Assembly: GCA_947626205.1 (NCBI GenBank)
Contig: CANQRO010000011.1
Span: forward strand, 1 to 22,387
Source of the DNA: an uncultured Clostridia bacterium
GTDB lineage: Bacteria; Bacillota; Clostridia; TANB77; CAG-508
Direction: 5' to 3'
DNA: 22,387 bases
The notes under the pieces were generated by a model that saw only the letters and a program-made list of their open reading frames with translations, did not search any database and was not told the DNA's origin. The translations under genes were made by a program, and so were the position numbers. Shown here in pieces: positions 15,901 through 22,387 of this stretch (positions are counted from its first letter, which is position 1; every line of letters begins with the position of its first letter).

Positions 15901-17139
15901 TTATATTTCTAAAGTATATGCTGAACTTTCACTTTTTCCATCTCCACTCTGTGCTATTTTTATTTCATTATATTTTAGTGCTATGCAAGGTCTAAGTCCC
16001 AATGATAATGAACCACTAGAATAACCACTTAATTCGCCTCCTGAGTTGGCTTGAGCTACACAAGCAGCCTTCAGAAGTCCAGTCTCCGTGCTCCCGTCAA
16101 CAAAACGTATATCAAAATAGGCATATCTTCCAGACTCCCAACTACCGACAATGCGCGATGCTAACCAATATTCTCCTCCTGCCCAAAAAAGTTCGCTACA
16201 TTTCCACATTTGTTCCCTATCCGTTAAATAAGAGTTATCCGTATCATAAAAACCTGTATCTCTACCATTCCATCCCGTCGGTAATGTCCAGCCTTCCGGT
16301 AACATAAAGTTACCTATTTCATCACCCTTGTTCTTTTCTATAAACTTTCCATTCTCCAGTGTTGGCAAACTTCCTACACATCTTCCATCACTTGCATATT
16401 TTTCATTAACATATTTTTCAGCTTCTTTATTAAGCTTACTTATTGCATTATTATATGCTGTTTTTCCAGCTTCCCATGTACTTGTATCTCCTAATGAAAT
16501 GTTCGCTCCTATATTTTTATTCGATATTATTTGTAATCCATATTCTGAATCTACTGGATATAGCACCCTAAACATTACTATTCCATTTTCTCCTACTTCT
16601 TCCACTCCAGTATCATACTTTATATAATCTCCTAGCTTTAAATCGTATACTGTTTTTGGTACTGTTACTGTACAACTTGCACTTTTTTCGCTTCCATCTG
16701 TTGTTTTTACTGTTATCTCTGCTTGTCCTCCTGAAAGTGCTGTTACCGTTCCATCACTTTCTACTGTTGCTACTTCTATATTATTGCTTTCCCAATGCAA
16801 CTCTTTATTTGTTGCATTATGTGGCTCTATTGTTACATCTAATTTTTCAGTTTTTCCTCTTTCTATTGTAGTACTTTCCTTTATGCTTATGTTAGTTACT
16901 AACTTTGGTTTTAGCTCTGTTTCGTTTTCATCATTTCTTCCATCTAAAACGCTTGCTAATTGATTTAAATTTTCTAGTTCATCTTTTTGTGCTTCTTCGT
17001 ACTTATTTACTACTTCCTGTGATTTTCTTATTATTCCATTTTCGTCTAATGCTAAATTTAGAGTTATTCCGGCTAGTATTAAAAGTATTAGTATTGTGAT
17101 TACAAGTGCTATTAAGGTTATACCACGTTCTTTTTTCAT
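15901..17139 (-). CDS. Prepilin-like surface protein with Ig-like domain and C-type-lectin-like variable C-terminus
   Basis: 412 residues. The N-terminus MKKERGITLIALVITILILL is a type IV prepilin-type signal: basic leader, Gly-Ile processing site, long hydrophobic helix, with Ala where most pilins have Glu5. A charged helix (35-65) is followed by a Big_2/BID_2-type Ig-like domain (about 80-160, with the WESNNIEVATVESDGTVTAL pattern) and a C-terminal domain (165-412). Within residues 314-389 the text runs EYWLASR then GLRPCIALK, the frame typical of C-type-lectin/formylglycine-enzyme-fold variable regions in DGR targets. This stretch is about 47% G+C by hand count, against about 27% nearby. 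Second gene after the FxLYD gene (17-base gap), with CGGAGGT before the ATG. Surface display and ligand binding are inferred; no reverse transcriptase is in the window. Confidence 0.8.
   Translation of the reverse strand: MKKERGITLIALVITILILLILAGITLNLALDENGIIRKSQEVVNKYEEAQKDELENLNQLASVLDGRNDENETELKPKLVTNISIKESTTIERGKTEKLDVTIEPHNATNKELHWESNNIEVATVESDGTVTALSGGQAEITVKTTDGSEKSASCTVTVPKTVYDLKLGDYIKYDTGVEEVGENGIVMFRVLYPVDSEYGLQIISNKNIGANISLGDTSTWEAGKTAYNNAISKLNKEAEKYVNEKYASDGRCVGSLPTLENGKFIEKNKGDEIGNFMLPEGWTLPTGWNGRDTGFYDTDNSYLTDREQMWKCSELFWAGGEYWLASRIVGSWESGRYAYFDIRFVDGSTETGLLKAACVAQANSGGELSGYSSGSLSLGLRPCIALKYNEIKIAQSGDGKSESSAYTLEI
15973..16200 (-). other. Candidate hypervariable region of the pilin-like protein
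   Basis: It encodes residues 314-389. By hand count, 84 of 180 bases at 16021-16200 are G or C, against 16 of 60 at 16381-16440. Codons here are unlike the rest of the window: the stretch TCG CGC ATT GTC GGT AGT encodes S-R-I-V-G-S, with many codons ending in C or T. A-to-N mutagenesis of a template by a diversity-generating retroelement would raise G+C and produce such codons. No template repeat is visible in the window, so this is inference. Confidence 0.4.
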
Positions 17140-17156
17140 TATTTTACCTCCGCATT

Positions 17157-17615
17157 TTATTTATTTCTTTCTACTTTAAAATCATACGCATTTGCATAAT
17201 CTTTTGATACACCTATGTTTATTTCTGCACTTTCCCCTGCTTCTAATGGCTCTATTAATCCTTCCAATCTTTCTAATTCATTTCCTTTATCATCATATAA
17301 TGTTAATACTATTGGTGTTAATCCTTTACTTTCATTCGTGTTATTTATTACTGTTCCTATTACTCTTGATACCCCTTCTCTATGTGTTAGTTCTATGTTA
17401 CTTATTTCTAATCCTTCTAACTTCTTTGTTTCTTTCAATTTATTGCTTACATTTAATTTTGTTCCGTCCTCTAATACTTCTACATATTTTTCCGTTACTT
17501 CATTTCCTGCATTTTCCTTATCTTTTTTATTGCCTTTTAAAAGTAATATTCCTACTATTATTAATATTACTGCTATAATGATTATTAATATCATTCTTTT
17601 TTCTTTTCTTTTCAT
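17157..17615 (-). CDS. Membrane-anchored FxLYD-type domain protein
   Basis: 152 residues: a basic start (MKRKEKR), one membrane segment (8-27), a charged linker (28-60) and an immunoglobulin-like beta domain (65-152). That domain includes LEISNIELTHREG, VIGTVINNTNESKGL, PIVLTLYDDKGNEL and an ending DFKVERNK. The V-x-G-x-V-x-N-x-T and L-Y-D elements are those of FxLYD domains, which are extracellular and thought to be protein-interaction modules in Gram-positive bacteria. First gene of a two-gene unit with the pilin-like gene, so it may help anchor or assemble it. AAAAAGGAGG precedes the ATG. Confidence 0.8.
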   Translation of the reverse strand: MKRKEKRMILIIIIAVILIIVGILLLKGNKKDKENAGNEVTEKYVEVLEDGTKLNVSNKLKETKKLEGLEISNIELTHREGVSRVIGTVINNTNESKGLTPIVLTLYDDKGNELERLEGLIEPLEAGESAEINIGVSKDYANAYDFKVERNK

Positions 17616-17694
17616 TCGTTTTTCCTCCTTTTTAATTTACATATGTTTTAATGTAATAATTATTCTTTCATATGCCAATACATTATGAAATCAT

Positions 17695-17722
17695 TTTATA
17701 TCAACTTATATTACCTTGTCAA
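17695..17722 (-). promoter_or_regulatory. Promoter of the FxLYD / pilin-like unit
   Basis: Minus strand consensus TTGACA (17717-17722), 16 bases, TATAAA (17695-17700). The leader is about 70 bases and contains a pair of CATATG sequences and an AATAATTATT palindrome with no clear strong fold. The rest of the 314-base gap to dapL (17723-17929) shows no ORF with an RBS, no strong hairpin and no repeat. Confidence 0.6.
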
Positions 17723-17929
17723 CGTTTTTTTATCACTTGATATTTAGCAATTTTTCTGTAATATTTGAATTTATCTTTACTTTTAAATTATAAAATTAAA
17801 ATAATTATTACGTAAATATATGATACTTAAAATATATTATTTTCGTTACTATATGAATTCTATAAAGATATGATTGCATTAGATTAAATTACATGTATAA
17901 CAGCATATATTAAATTTATTTAATTTCTT

Positions 17930-19159
17930 TTACATTTTCTTTATTCTTTTAATTGCTTCTATGGTATTTTCCTTCGATCCAAATGCAGTTAATCTAAAAT
18001 ATCCTTCACCACTTGGTCCAAAACCTACTCCTGGTGTTCCAACTACATTTGCTTTTTCTAAAAGATAATCGAAGAATTCCCATGAAGTATATCCTTTTGG
18101 AACTTTTAACCATATATATGGAGCATTTTTACCACCATACACTGTATATCCTGCTTCTGTTAATCCTTCTCTTATTAATTTAGCATTTTCCATATAATAA
18201 TCTATATTTTTTCTTATTTCTTTTTGTCCTTCCTCTGAATATACAGCTTCTGCTGCTCTTTGTGTTATGTATGGTACTCCATTAAATTTAGTACATTGTC
18301 TTCTATTCCATAAACGATTTAACGAAACTTCTTCATTATTTTTAGTATAAGCAACAAGTTCTTTTGGAACTACTGTATAAGCGCATCTTACACCTGTAAA
18401 TCCTGCTGTTTTTGAAAAGCTTCTAAATTCTATTGCTACTTCTTTTGCTCCATCTATTTCATAAATACTATGTGGAACATTATCTTCTCTTATAAATGCT
18501 TCATATGCTGAATCGAATAGAATTATCGCTTTGTTTTCTTTTGCATATTTAACCCATTTTGCAAGCTCATCTTTTGTAAGTACTGTTCCAGTAGGATTGT
18601 TTGGAAAGCATAAATAAATCATATCTACCTTTTCTTTTGGTAATTCTGGTATAAAGTTATTTTCTGATGTCGCTGGTATATATACAATTTTTTCATACTT
18701 ATCCTGCTCTTTATTATAATTTCCAGTTCTTCCCGCCATAATATTTGTATCTAAATATACTGGGTATACTGGATCTGTAATTGCTACAACATTGTCTTTA
18801 CTAAATAATTCTCCTATATTTCCTGTATCACATTTTGCTCCATCTGATACAAAAACTTCATCTATTTCTATATTTATTCCTCTTTTTTTGTAATCGAATT
18901 CCACAATTTTTTCTCTTAAGAAATCATATCCTTGCTCTGGTCCATATCCTCTAAAAGTTTCTTTATGCAGCATTTCTTCTGTTGCTTTATTTATAGCCTC
19001 TCCAACTACTTTTGCAATTGGTAGGGTAACATCTCCTATTCCTAATTTTATGATTCTTTTATCTGGATTCTCCTCTGTAAATTCTGCTACTTTTTTAGCT
19101 ATTGTAGAAAATAAGTAGCTATCTTGTAATTTTAAATAATTTTCATTTACTAATATCAT
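17930..19159 (-). CDS. dapL: LL-diaminopimelate aminotransferase
   Basis: 409 residues, the family's length. A PLP-dependent fold-type I enzyme converting tetrahydrodipicolinate plus glutamate to LL-2,6-diaminopimelate plus 2-oxoglutarate in one step, bypassing the succinyl/acetyl branches. Visible marks are NENYLKLQDSYLFSTIAKKV at the start, KLGIGDVTLP, GYGPEQGYDFLRE near 71-84, SDGAKCDTGN near 105-114, CFPNNPTGT near 184-192, Asp216 (LFDSAYEAFI) and the PLP lysine K250 in FRSFSKTAGFTGVRCAY. The start is supported by GGTGAGGTG. dapF lies 185 bases upstream on the same strand, so the two consecutive steps to meso-DAP are clustered. Confidence 0.96.
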   Translation of the reverse strand: MILVNENYLKLQDSYLFSTIAKKVAEFTEENPDKRIIKLGIGDVTLPIAKVVGEAINKATEEMLHKETFRGYGPEQGYDFLREKIVEFDYKKRGINIEIDEVFVSDGAKCDTGNIGELFSKDNVVAITDPVYPVYLDTNIMAGRTGNYNKEQDKYEKIVYIPATSENNFIPELPKEKVDMIYLCFPNNPTGTVLTKDELAKWVKYAKENKAIILFDSAYEAFIREDNVPHSIYEIDGAKEVAIEFRSFSKTAGFTGVRCAYTVVPKELVAYTKNNEEVSLNRLWNRRQCTKFNGVPYITQRAAEAVYSEEGQKEIRKNIDYYMENAKLIREGLTEAGYTVYGGKNAPYIWLKVPKGYTSWEFFDYLLEKANVVGTPGVGFGPSGEGYFRLTAFGSKENTIEAIKRIKKM

Positions 19160-19225
19160 TTTTTACACCTCACCATTAATATTTTTTTACTCATTATTAA
19201 TATTTTAAATTCATTTTACTTTACA

Positions 19226-19278
19226 ATTATTCTTTTATAATCATTCTTTTATAGTTGTTCTTTTATAATTATTTTATA
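19226..19278. repeat. 14-bp tandem repeat, 3.7 copies
   Basis: Units ATTATTCTTTTATA (19226-19239), ATCATTCTTTTATA (19240-19253) and GTTGTTCTTTTATA (19254-19267), then a partial ATTATTTTATA (19268-19278). It lies in the dapF-dapL gap. Read on the minus strand each unit contains TATAAAAGAA. The rest of this 185-base gap is AT-rich, with a small ATGTT/AACAT hairpin near 19292-19306 and no clear promoter. Confidence 0.65.
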
Positions 19279-19344
19279 ATTTATATAATTATGTTATAAA
19301 ACATATTTACTCTTACCTTATGTACATTTTACATCTACTTTAAT

Positions 19345-20193
19345 CTATAAAATATTTTCTTCTAATTCTCCTTCAAATACTATTCTTGCAGGTCCTGTCA
19401 TAAATACATGGTTTGTTTTATTATCCCAAAAAATGTCTAAATCTCCGCCTAATACTTTAACTTTTACTTTATTTTTAACCTTTCCATTTAATATTTGACT
19501 TACTGCCACTGCGCATGCACCTGTTCCACATGCCATAGTTTCGCCTGAGCCTCTTTCCCATACTCTCATTTTTATTGTTTCATCGTTTACAATCTGAATA
19601 AATTCTACATTTACTTTTTCTGGAAAATGCGAATCAACTTCTAATATTTTACCATATTTTTCAACTTCAAAATTTTCTACATTTTTTACTTCTGTTATTG
19701 CATGCGGATTTCCCATAGATACACATGTAAATAAAAATGTTTTATCAAGTGCAGTTATTGATAAATTTAAAACAGGATTTTTTTCTGCAATCACTGGAAT
19801 TTTATTAGGTTCAAGTATTGGTTCTCCCATATCTACTTTAACTGTATCTACTTTTCCATTTTTGATGTTTAATTCTAATACTTTAATTCCTGCTAATGTT
19901 TCAATGTTAAGTTTTGTTTTTGATGTTAAGCCTTTATCGTACACAAACTTTCCAACGCATCTTATTCCATTTCCACACATTTGGGCTTCTGAGCCATCTC
20001 CATTAAACATCCTCATTTTGAAATCTGCAATTTCACTTTTACATATTAAAATTAAACCGTCTGATCCCACTCCAAAATGTCTATCAGACACAAATTTAGC
20101 TAGAGATACTATATTTTCTGGCTCTTCACTTTTCGTAAAGTCCATATAAACATAATCATTCCCTAGCCCTTCCATTTTTGTAAATTTTATCAT
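19345..20193 (-). CDS. dapF: Diaminopimelate epimerase
   Basis: 282 residues, normal length. A PLP-independent two-base racemase that converts LL- to meso-diaminopimelate, the lysine precursor and peptidoglycan cross-link residue. The two mirrored domains each carry a catalytic cysteine: C73 in QMCGNGIRC and C222 in ETMACGTGACAVAV. KMEGLGNDYVYMD at the start and SDGLILICKSE near 44-54 are also family marks, and the Glu in ERGSGET helps bind substrate. GAGGTGAG precedes the ATG. It has its own promoter with an unusual palindrome at the start of the transcript, and is followed by dapL. Confidence 0.96.
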   Translation of the reverse strand: MIKFTKMEGLGNDYVYMDFTKSEEPENIVSLAKFVSDRHFGVGSDGLILICKSEIADFKMRMFNGDGSEAQMCGNGIRCVGKFVYDKGLTSKTKLNIETLAGIKVLELNIKNGKVDTVKVDMGEPILEPNKIPVIAEKNPVLNLSITALDKTFLFTCVSMGNPHAITEVKNVENFEVEKYGKILEVDSHFPEKVNVEFIQIVNDETIKMRVWERGSGETMACGTGACAVAVSQILNGKVKNKVKVKVLGGDLDIFWDNKTNHVFMTGPARIVFEGELEENIL

Positions 20194-20220
20194 TTATCTC
20201 ACCTCGTAAGGTAACATTAA

Positions 20221-20248
20221 AAAGTAAAATATAATTATATTTTACTTT
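20221..20248 (-). promoter_or_regulatory. Perfect 28-bp palindrome at the dapF transcription start
   Basis: AAAGTAAAATATAA (20221-20234) is directly followed by its exact reverse complement (20235-20248). On the minus strand it begins 4 bases after the dapF -10 box, so the mRNA would start with, or just before, this hairpin and then read TT. It could be an operator at the start site, a 5'-protective stem, or a terminator for the upstream YitT transcript. Confidence 0.6.
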
Positions 20249-20252
20249 CGTT

Positions 20253-20281
20253 ATTCTATCATATGAAATTTTTTTTGTAAA
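20253..20281 (-). promoter_or_regulatory. Promoter of dapF
   Basis: Minus strand TTTACA (20276-20281), 17 bases, TAGAAT (20253-20258) with extended TGA. It leads directly into the 28-bp palindrome. The dapF ATG is about 50 bases downstream. No lysine riboswitch fits in this short leader. Confidence 0.6.
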
Positions 20282-20321
20282 GATACCAATATACACGTTT
20301 TTTAACAAACTTAAAACTGTA

Positions 20322-21191
20322 TTATCCCCTTTTAAAACCTAATCCAAAAGTTTCTCTTGCGTTTGAAATTATTATAAAAGAATAGGGATCTATTTTCTTA
20401 CTAATTTGCTTTATTTTCATTACTTCATTTCTTGAAACTACACATAATAGCATTATTCTCTCTTCATTTGTATACATACCTTTAGAATATATCCCTGTAA
20501 TCCCTCTTCGTACTTCAGATACTATTTGTTCATTTATTTCTTGGTATTTATCTGAAATTATATATACCATTTTTGTAAAATTTATTCCTTCAAATACTAT
20601 ATCTATAACTTTTCCCATCAAATATATTGTTATAGCTGAATATAGTCCAATTTCAATTTGTCTAAAGAAAATAACATTTAATAATATAATTAAAGCATCT
20701 ATTATTACTATTAAAGTTCCTGTTCTATAATCTGGTTTATATTCTTTTATTACATATGCTAATAAATCTGTTCCACCTGTTGATGCACTTACTTTTAATA
20801 TAATAGATGTACCTAGTCCCATAATAATTCCACCATATATGCATGCTAAAAATCTATCATTAGTAAATGGTTGAAATTTATCAAATACATCTATAAAAAT
20901 GGATAAAAATACCGTACCTAAAATTGCTTTTACTAGGAATATTCCTCCTTTTTTTATAAATGCCATTATAAACAACGGTATATTTAAAACAATTATTGTT
21001 ATACCCATAGGTAGTTTTAATAAATAATATAGAATAGTTGCGATACCAGTAAATCCACCTGAAGATAATTGGTTTGGAAGCAAAAATTGTGATACTCCTA
21101 CTGACATAATAGCCGTTCCTATTATTATTTGAAATACTTCAAATGTATACTTTTTAATTAATAGCTTTGTTCTTTTCTTTTTTAATCCCAT
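20322..21191 (-). CDS. YitT family membrane protein (DUF161 + DUF2179)
   Basis: 289 residues. Five or six membrane segments lie in 15-200, with LLPNQLSSGGFTGIATILYY (near 37-56) and the similar SASTGGTDLLAYVI (near 132-145). This is the internal repeat that defines the family. The cytoplasmic DUF2179 domain (205-289) reads MVYIISDKYQEI, RGITGIYSKGMYTNEERIML and ISNARETFGLGF. The transported substrate is not established. The ATG at 21191 follows an in-frame stop closely. The only good Shine-Dalgarno (AGGAGG, 21226-21231) is 34 bases away, with a hairpin between. A strong terminator upstream separates it from the radical SAM gene. Confidence 0.92.
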   Translation of the reverse strand: MGLKKKRTKLLIKKYTFEVFQIIIGTAIMSVGVSQFLLPNQLSSGGFTGIATILYYLLKLPMGITIIVLNIPLFIMAFIKKGGIFLVKAILGTVFLSIFIDVFDKFQPFTNDRFLACIYGGIIMGLGTSIILKVSASTGGTDLLAYVIKEYKPDYRTGTLIVIIDALIILLNVIFFRQIEIGLYSAITIYLMGKVIDIVFEGINFTKMVYIISDKYQEINEQIVSEVRRGITGIYSKGMYTNEERIMLLCVVSRNEVMKIKQISKKIDPYSFIIISNARETFGLGFKRG

Positions 21192-21231
21192 TGCATCTGT
21201 TTATATTAGATTTAAACTCTAATAACCTCCT
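21191..21231 (-). promoter_or_regulatory. Split ribosome binding site with intervening hairpin (YitT gene)
   Basis: On the minus strand AGGAGG (21226-21231) is followed by TATTAGA-7 bases-TCTAATA (21224 to 21204), a perfect 7-bp stem, and then the ATG at 21191. Folding the stem shortens the SD-to-ATG gap from 34 to about 13 bases. No other ATG, GTG or TTG lies at a suitable distance from AGGAGG. Confidence 0.45.
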
Positions 21232-21284
21232 ATTCATAAAATCTGCGGGAGATAATTCCGTAGTTTACCATTAAAGTTAATAAA

Positions 21285-21327
21285 AAATACCCATGTATTT
21301 ATATTGTTTACAAATACATGGGTATTT
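21285..21327 (-). terminator. Intrinsic terminator of the radical SAM transcript
   Basis: AAATACCCATGTATTT (21285-21300) and AAATACATGGGTATTT (21312-21327) form a perfect 16-bp stem with an 11-base loop. On the minus strand the stem is followed by a T-run (through 21282). It would stop transcription before the YitT gene, which therefore needs its own promoter. Confidence 0.85.
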
Positions 21328-21404
21328 ATTCAAATCATTACTATTTTGCTATTTTTTCTTCCTCTTTAAAATCTGTGAATGTTTTTAGTATTTTCATTTC
21401 TGAT

Positions 21405-22387
21405 TTACCGTACTTTAACGCTTTCGTCCTTTACTACTTTAATGTCTACTTCATATAAATCTTTTAACTTTTTAGCATTCTCTCTTTTATGTCCTATTAC
21501 ACTGTTTACATCCTTTGGATTAACTCTAATTTCTACTTCTTTTACCTTTACGTTAATCTTTTTAATTTTATCTACTATGCTATCATACCAAATACTATCT
21601 TCAACTAATTGTCCAAAGGCTGGGTGAAATGGTCCAGCTATAACATCGCTTTGTTCACTTTCTGGTTCTGAAATTACATCTGTATTTTGAAGTCCTATTC
21701 TTATTACATCTACTTTACTCTTATTAAATAGATATACTAATTCTTTACATCTCTCTACTGCTTGGTTCACAGTAATTGGTTCATAAATTCCTTTTTCATA
21801 TTCTTCTGCCAATTTTGTATTTTTTATAACAAGTACTGGATAAATTCTTACCATTTTTGGTTTTAATTTAATTAAATCTTTTGCTGTGTTTAGTTCATCT
21901 AATCTCGTACTTTCTGGCAAACCAACCATAATTTGATGTCCTAATTTAAACCCATAAAAGCGAATTAATTTAGATGCTTTTTTTACGTCTTCAAAAGTAT
22001 GTCCTCTTGATACTCTAGCTAATATATAATCGTTAGTAGATTGTACTCCTAATTCTATTGTTTTTACTTTATATTTTTTTAATCTTTTTAGGATTTCTTT
22101 ATTTATATAATCTGGTCTTGTAGAAATACGAATAGAATCTACTTTTCCACTAGCTATATATTCATATGCAGCACTTAAAAGTTCTTCTTGTAATTTTACA
22201 TCAATTCCTGTAAAACTACCTCCGAAAAAGGCAATTTCTTTTATTACATTATCTTCATTAAGACTCGCTAGGTGGCTATCTACTATCTTTTTTACATCAT
22301 CCTTTGTTATTTGTTTTAATTGTCCACTAATAGATTTTTGATTACAGAATGTGCAATCATTCGGACATCCTAAATGTGGTACAAAAA
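21405..22387 (-). CDS. Radical SAM protein, Elp3-like (COG1243 type), N-terminus cut by the window edge
   Basis: 327 codons are visible, from 22385 inward; the true start lies beyond the right edge. Reading from the edge gives FVPHLGCPNDCTFCNQ, the CxxxCxxC site for the SAM-binding 4Fe-4S cluster, then a GGSFTGI motif, RISTRPDYI, ELGVQS and GHQIMVGLP, all usual in the radical SAM barrel of this family. The C-terminal part has VRIYPVLVIKNT, EYEKGIYEP, IRIGLQ and AGPFHPAFGQLVE, the Radical_SAM_C extension of Elp3-like proteins. Bacterial members often lack the acetyltransferase domain, as here. The substrate is not established. A shorter start at 21929 would cut off the cluster site and is wrong. 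Confidence 0.9.
   Translation of the reverse strand, partial: FVPHLGCPNDCTFCNQKSISGQLKQITKDDVKKIVDSHLASLNEDNVIKEIAFFGGSFTGIDVKLQEELLSAAYEYIASGKVDSIRISTRPDYINKEILKRLKKYKVKTIELGVQSTNDYILARVSRGHTFEDVKKASKLIRFYGFKLGHQIMVGLPESTRLDELNTAKDLIKLKPKMVRIYPVLVIKNTKLAEEYEKGIYEPITVNQAVERCKELVYLFNKSKVDVIRIGLQNTDVISEPESEQSDVIAGPFHPAFGQLVEDSIWYDSIVDKIKKINVKVKEVEIRVNPKDVNSVIGHKRENAKKLKDLYEVDIKVVKDESVKVR

Noticed and set aside
16328..17688. Leu/Phe-rich plus-strand frames opposite the pilin-like and FxLYD genes
   Set aside because: They are complements of the real genes with low-complexity composition and no RBS.
15776..17929. DGR reverse transcriptase or template repeat near the variable region
   Set aside because: I looked by eye through the flanking gaps and genes and saw neither; if present it is outside the window.
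17723..17929. Small ORF in the gap before dapL (23 codons on the minus strand)
   Set aside because: It has no ribosome binding site and random composition.
19226..19278. CRISPR-like array
   Set aside because: Units are 14 bases, directly adjacent with no spacers; it is a plain tandem repeat.
20194..20321. Lysine riboswitch upstream of dapF
   Set aside because: The leader is about 50 bases, far too short for the roughly 170-base lysine aptamer.
21405..21929. Short radical SAM C-terminal protein starting at 21929
   Set aside because: The same frame is open to the window edge and contains the cluster-binding cysteines, so the short version is only an internal Met.

Overview
The window is about 27-30% G+C by eye. 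It has strong AAGGAGG-type ribosome binding sites, TTGACA/TATAAT promoters and the standard code (TGA is a stop). Gene content points to a low-GC, Gram-positive, anaerobic Clostridia-like (Bacillota) chromosome: VanS/VanR-type two-component genes, a SpoVB-type flippase, a sortase, heterodimeric ABC exporters, YitT, DapF plus DapL, and a pilin-like surface protein of a kind common in gut Clostridia. The genus cannot be fixed from the sequence alone. No tRNA, rRNA, IS element or CRISPR array is visible.

Left part (1-6160). The start of a divergent gene lies at the left edge. Next come a membrane-anchored protein of unknown function (269-811) behind a structured leader, and a COG2426-type small membrane protein (935-1426). 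A long bidirectional hairpin (1425-1533) separates these from an OmpR-type response regulator and sensor kinase on the minus strand (4383 to 1557). Divergent from the regulator is a SpoVB/MATE-like flippase with a single +1 frameshift near 4861. A perfect bidirectional terminator (6121-6159) follows.

Middle (6193-15852). A sortase with its own promoter comes first. Then comes a previously easy-to-miss 55-codon gene (7056-7223) with its own promoter, a strong RBS, and a terminator that overlaps its stop codon. Two heterodimeric ABC exporter pairs (10794 to 7289 and 15776 to 11680) flank a YcxB-like gene (11106-11609). In each pair the first gene carries the degenerate ATPase site and the second the catalytic one. 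The second pair has a perfect inverted repeat wrapped around its -35 box.

Right part (15901-22387), all on the minus strand. A two-gene unit encodes an FxLYD-type membrane protein and a prepilin-like protein with an Ig-like domain and a GC-rich, C-type-lectin-like C-terminus resembling targets of diversity-generating retroelements. Then come dapL and dapF (meso-diaminopimelate/lysine synthesis for peptidoglycan), a YitT-family membrane protein, and a radical SAM (Elp3-like) gene cut by the right edge.

The most novel signal I see is a pair of short leaders, at 183-229 and 11050-11095. Both fold into the same H-type pseudoknot with compensatory base changes, both sit just upstream of a Shine-Dalgarno sequence, and both precede small membrane proteins of unknown function. 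The second is the DGR-target-like hypervariable surface protein.
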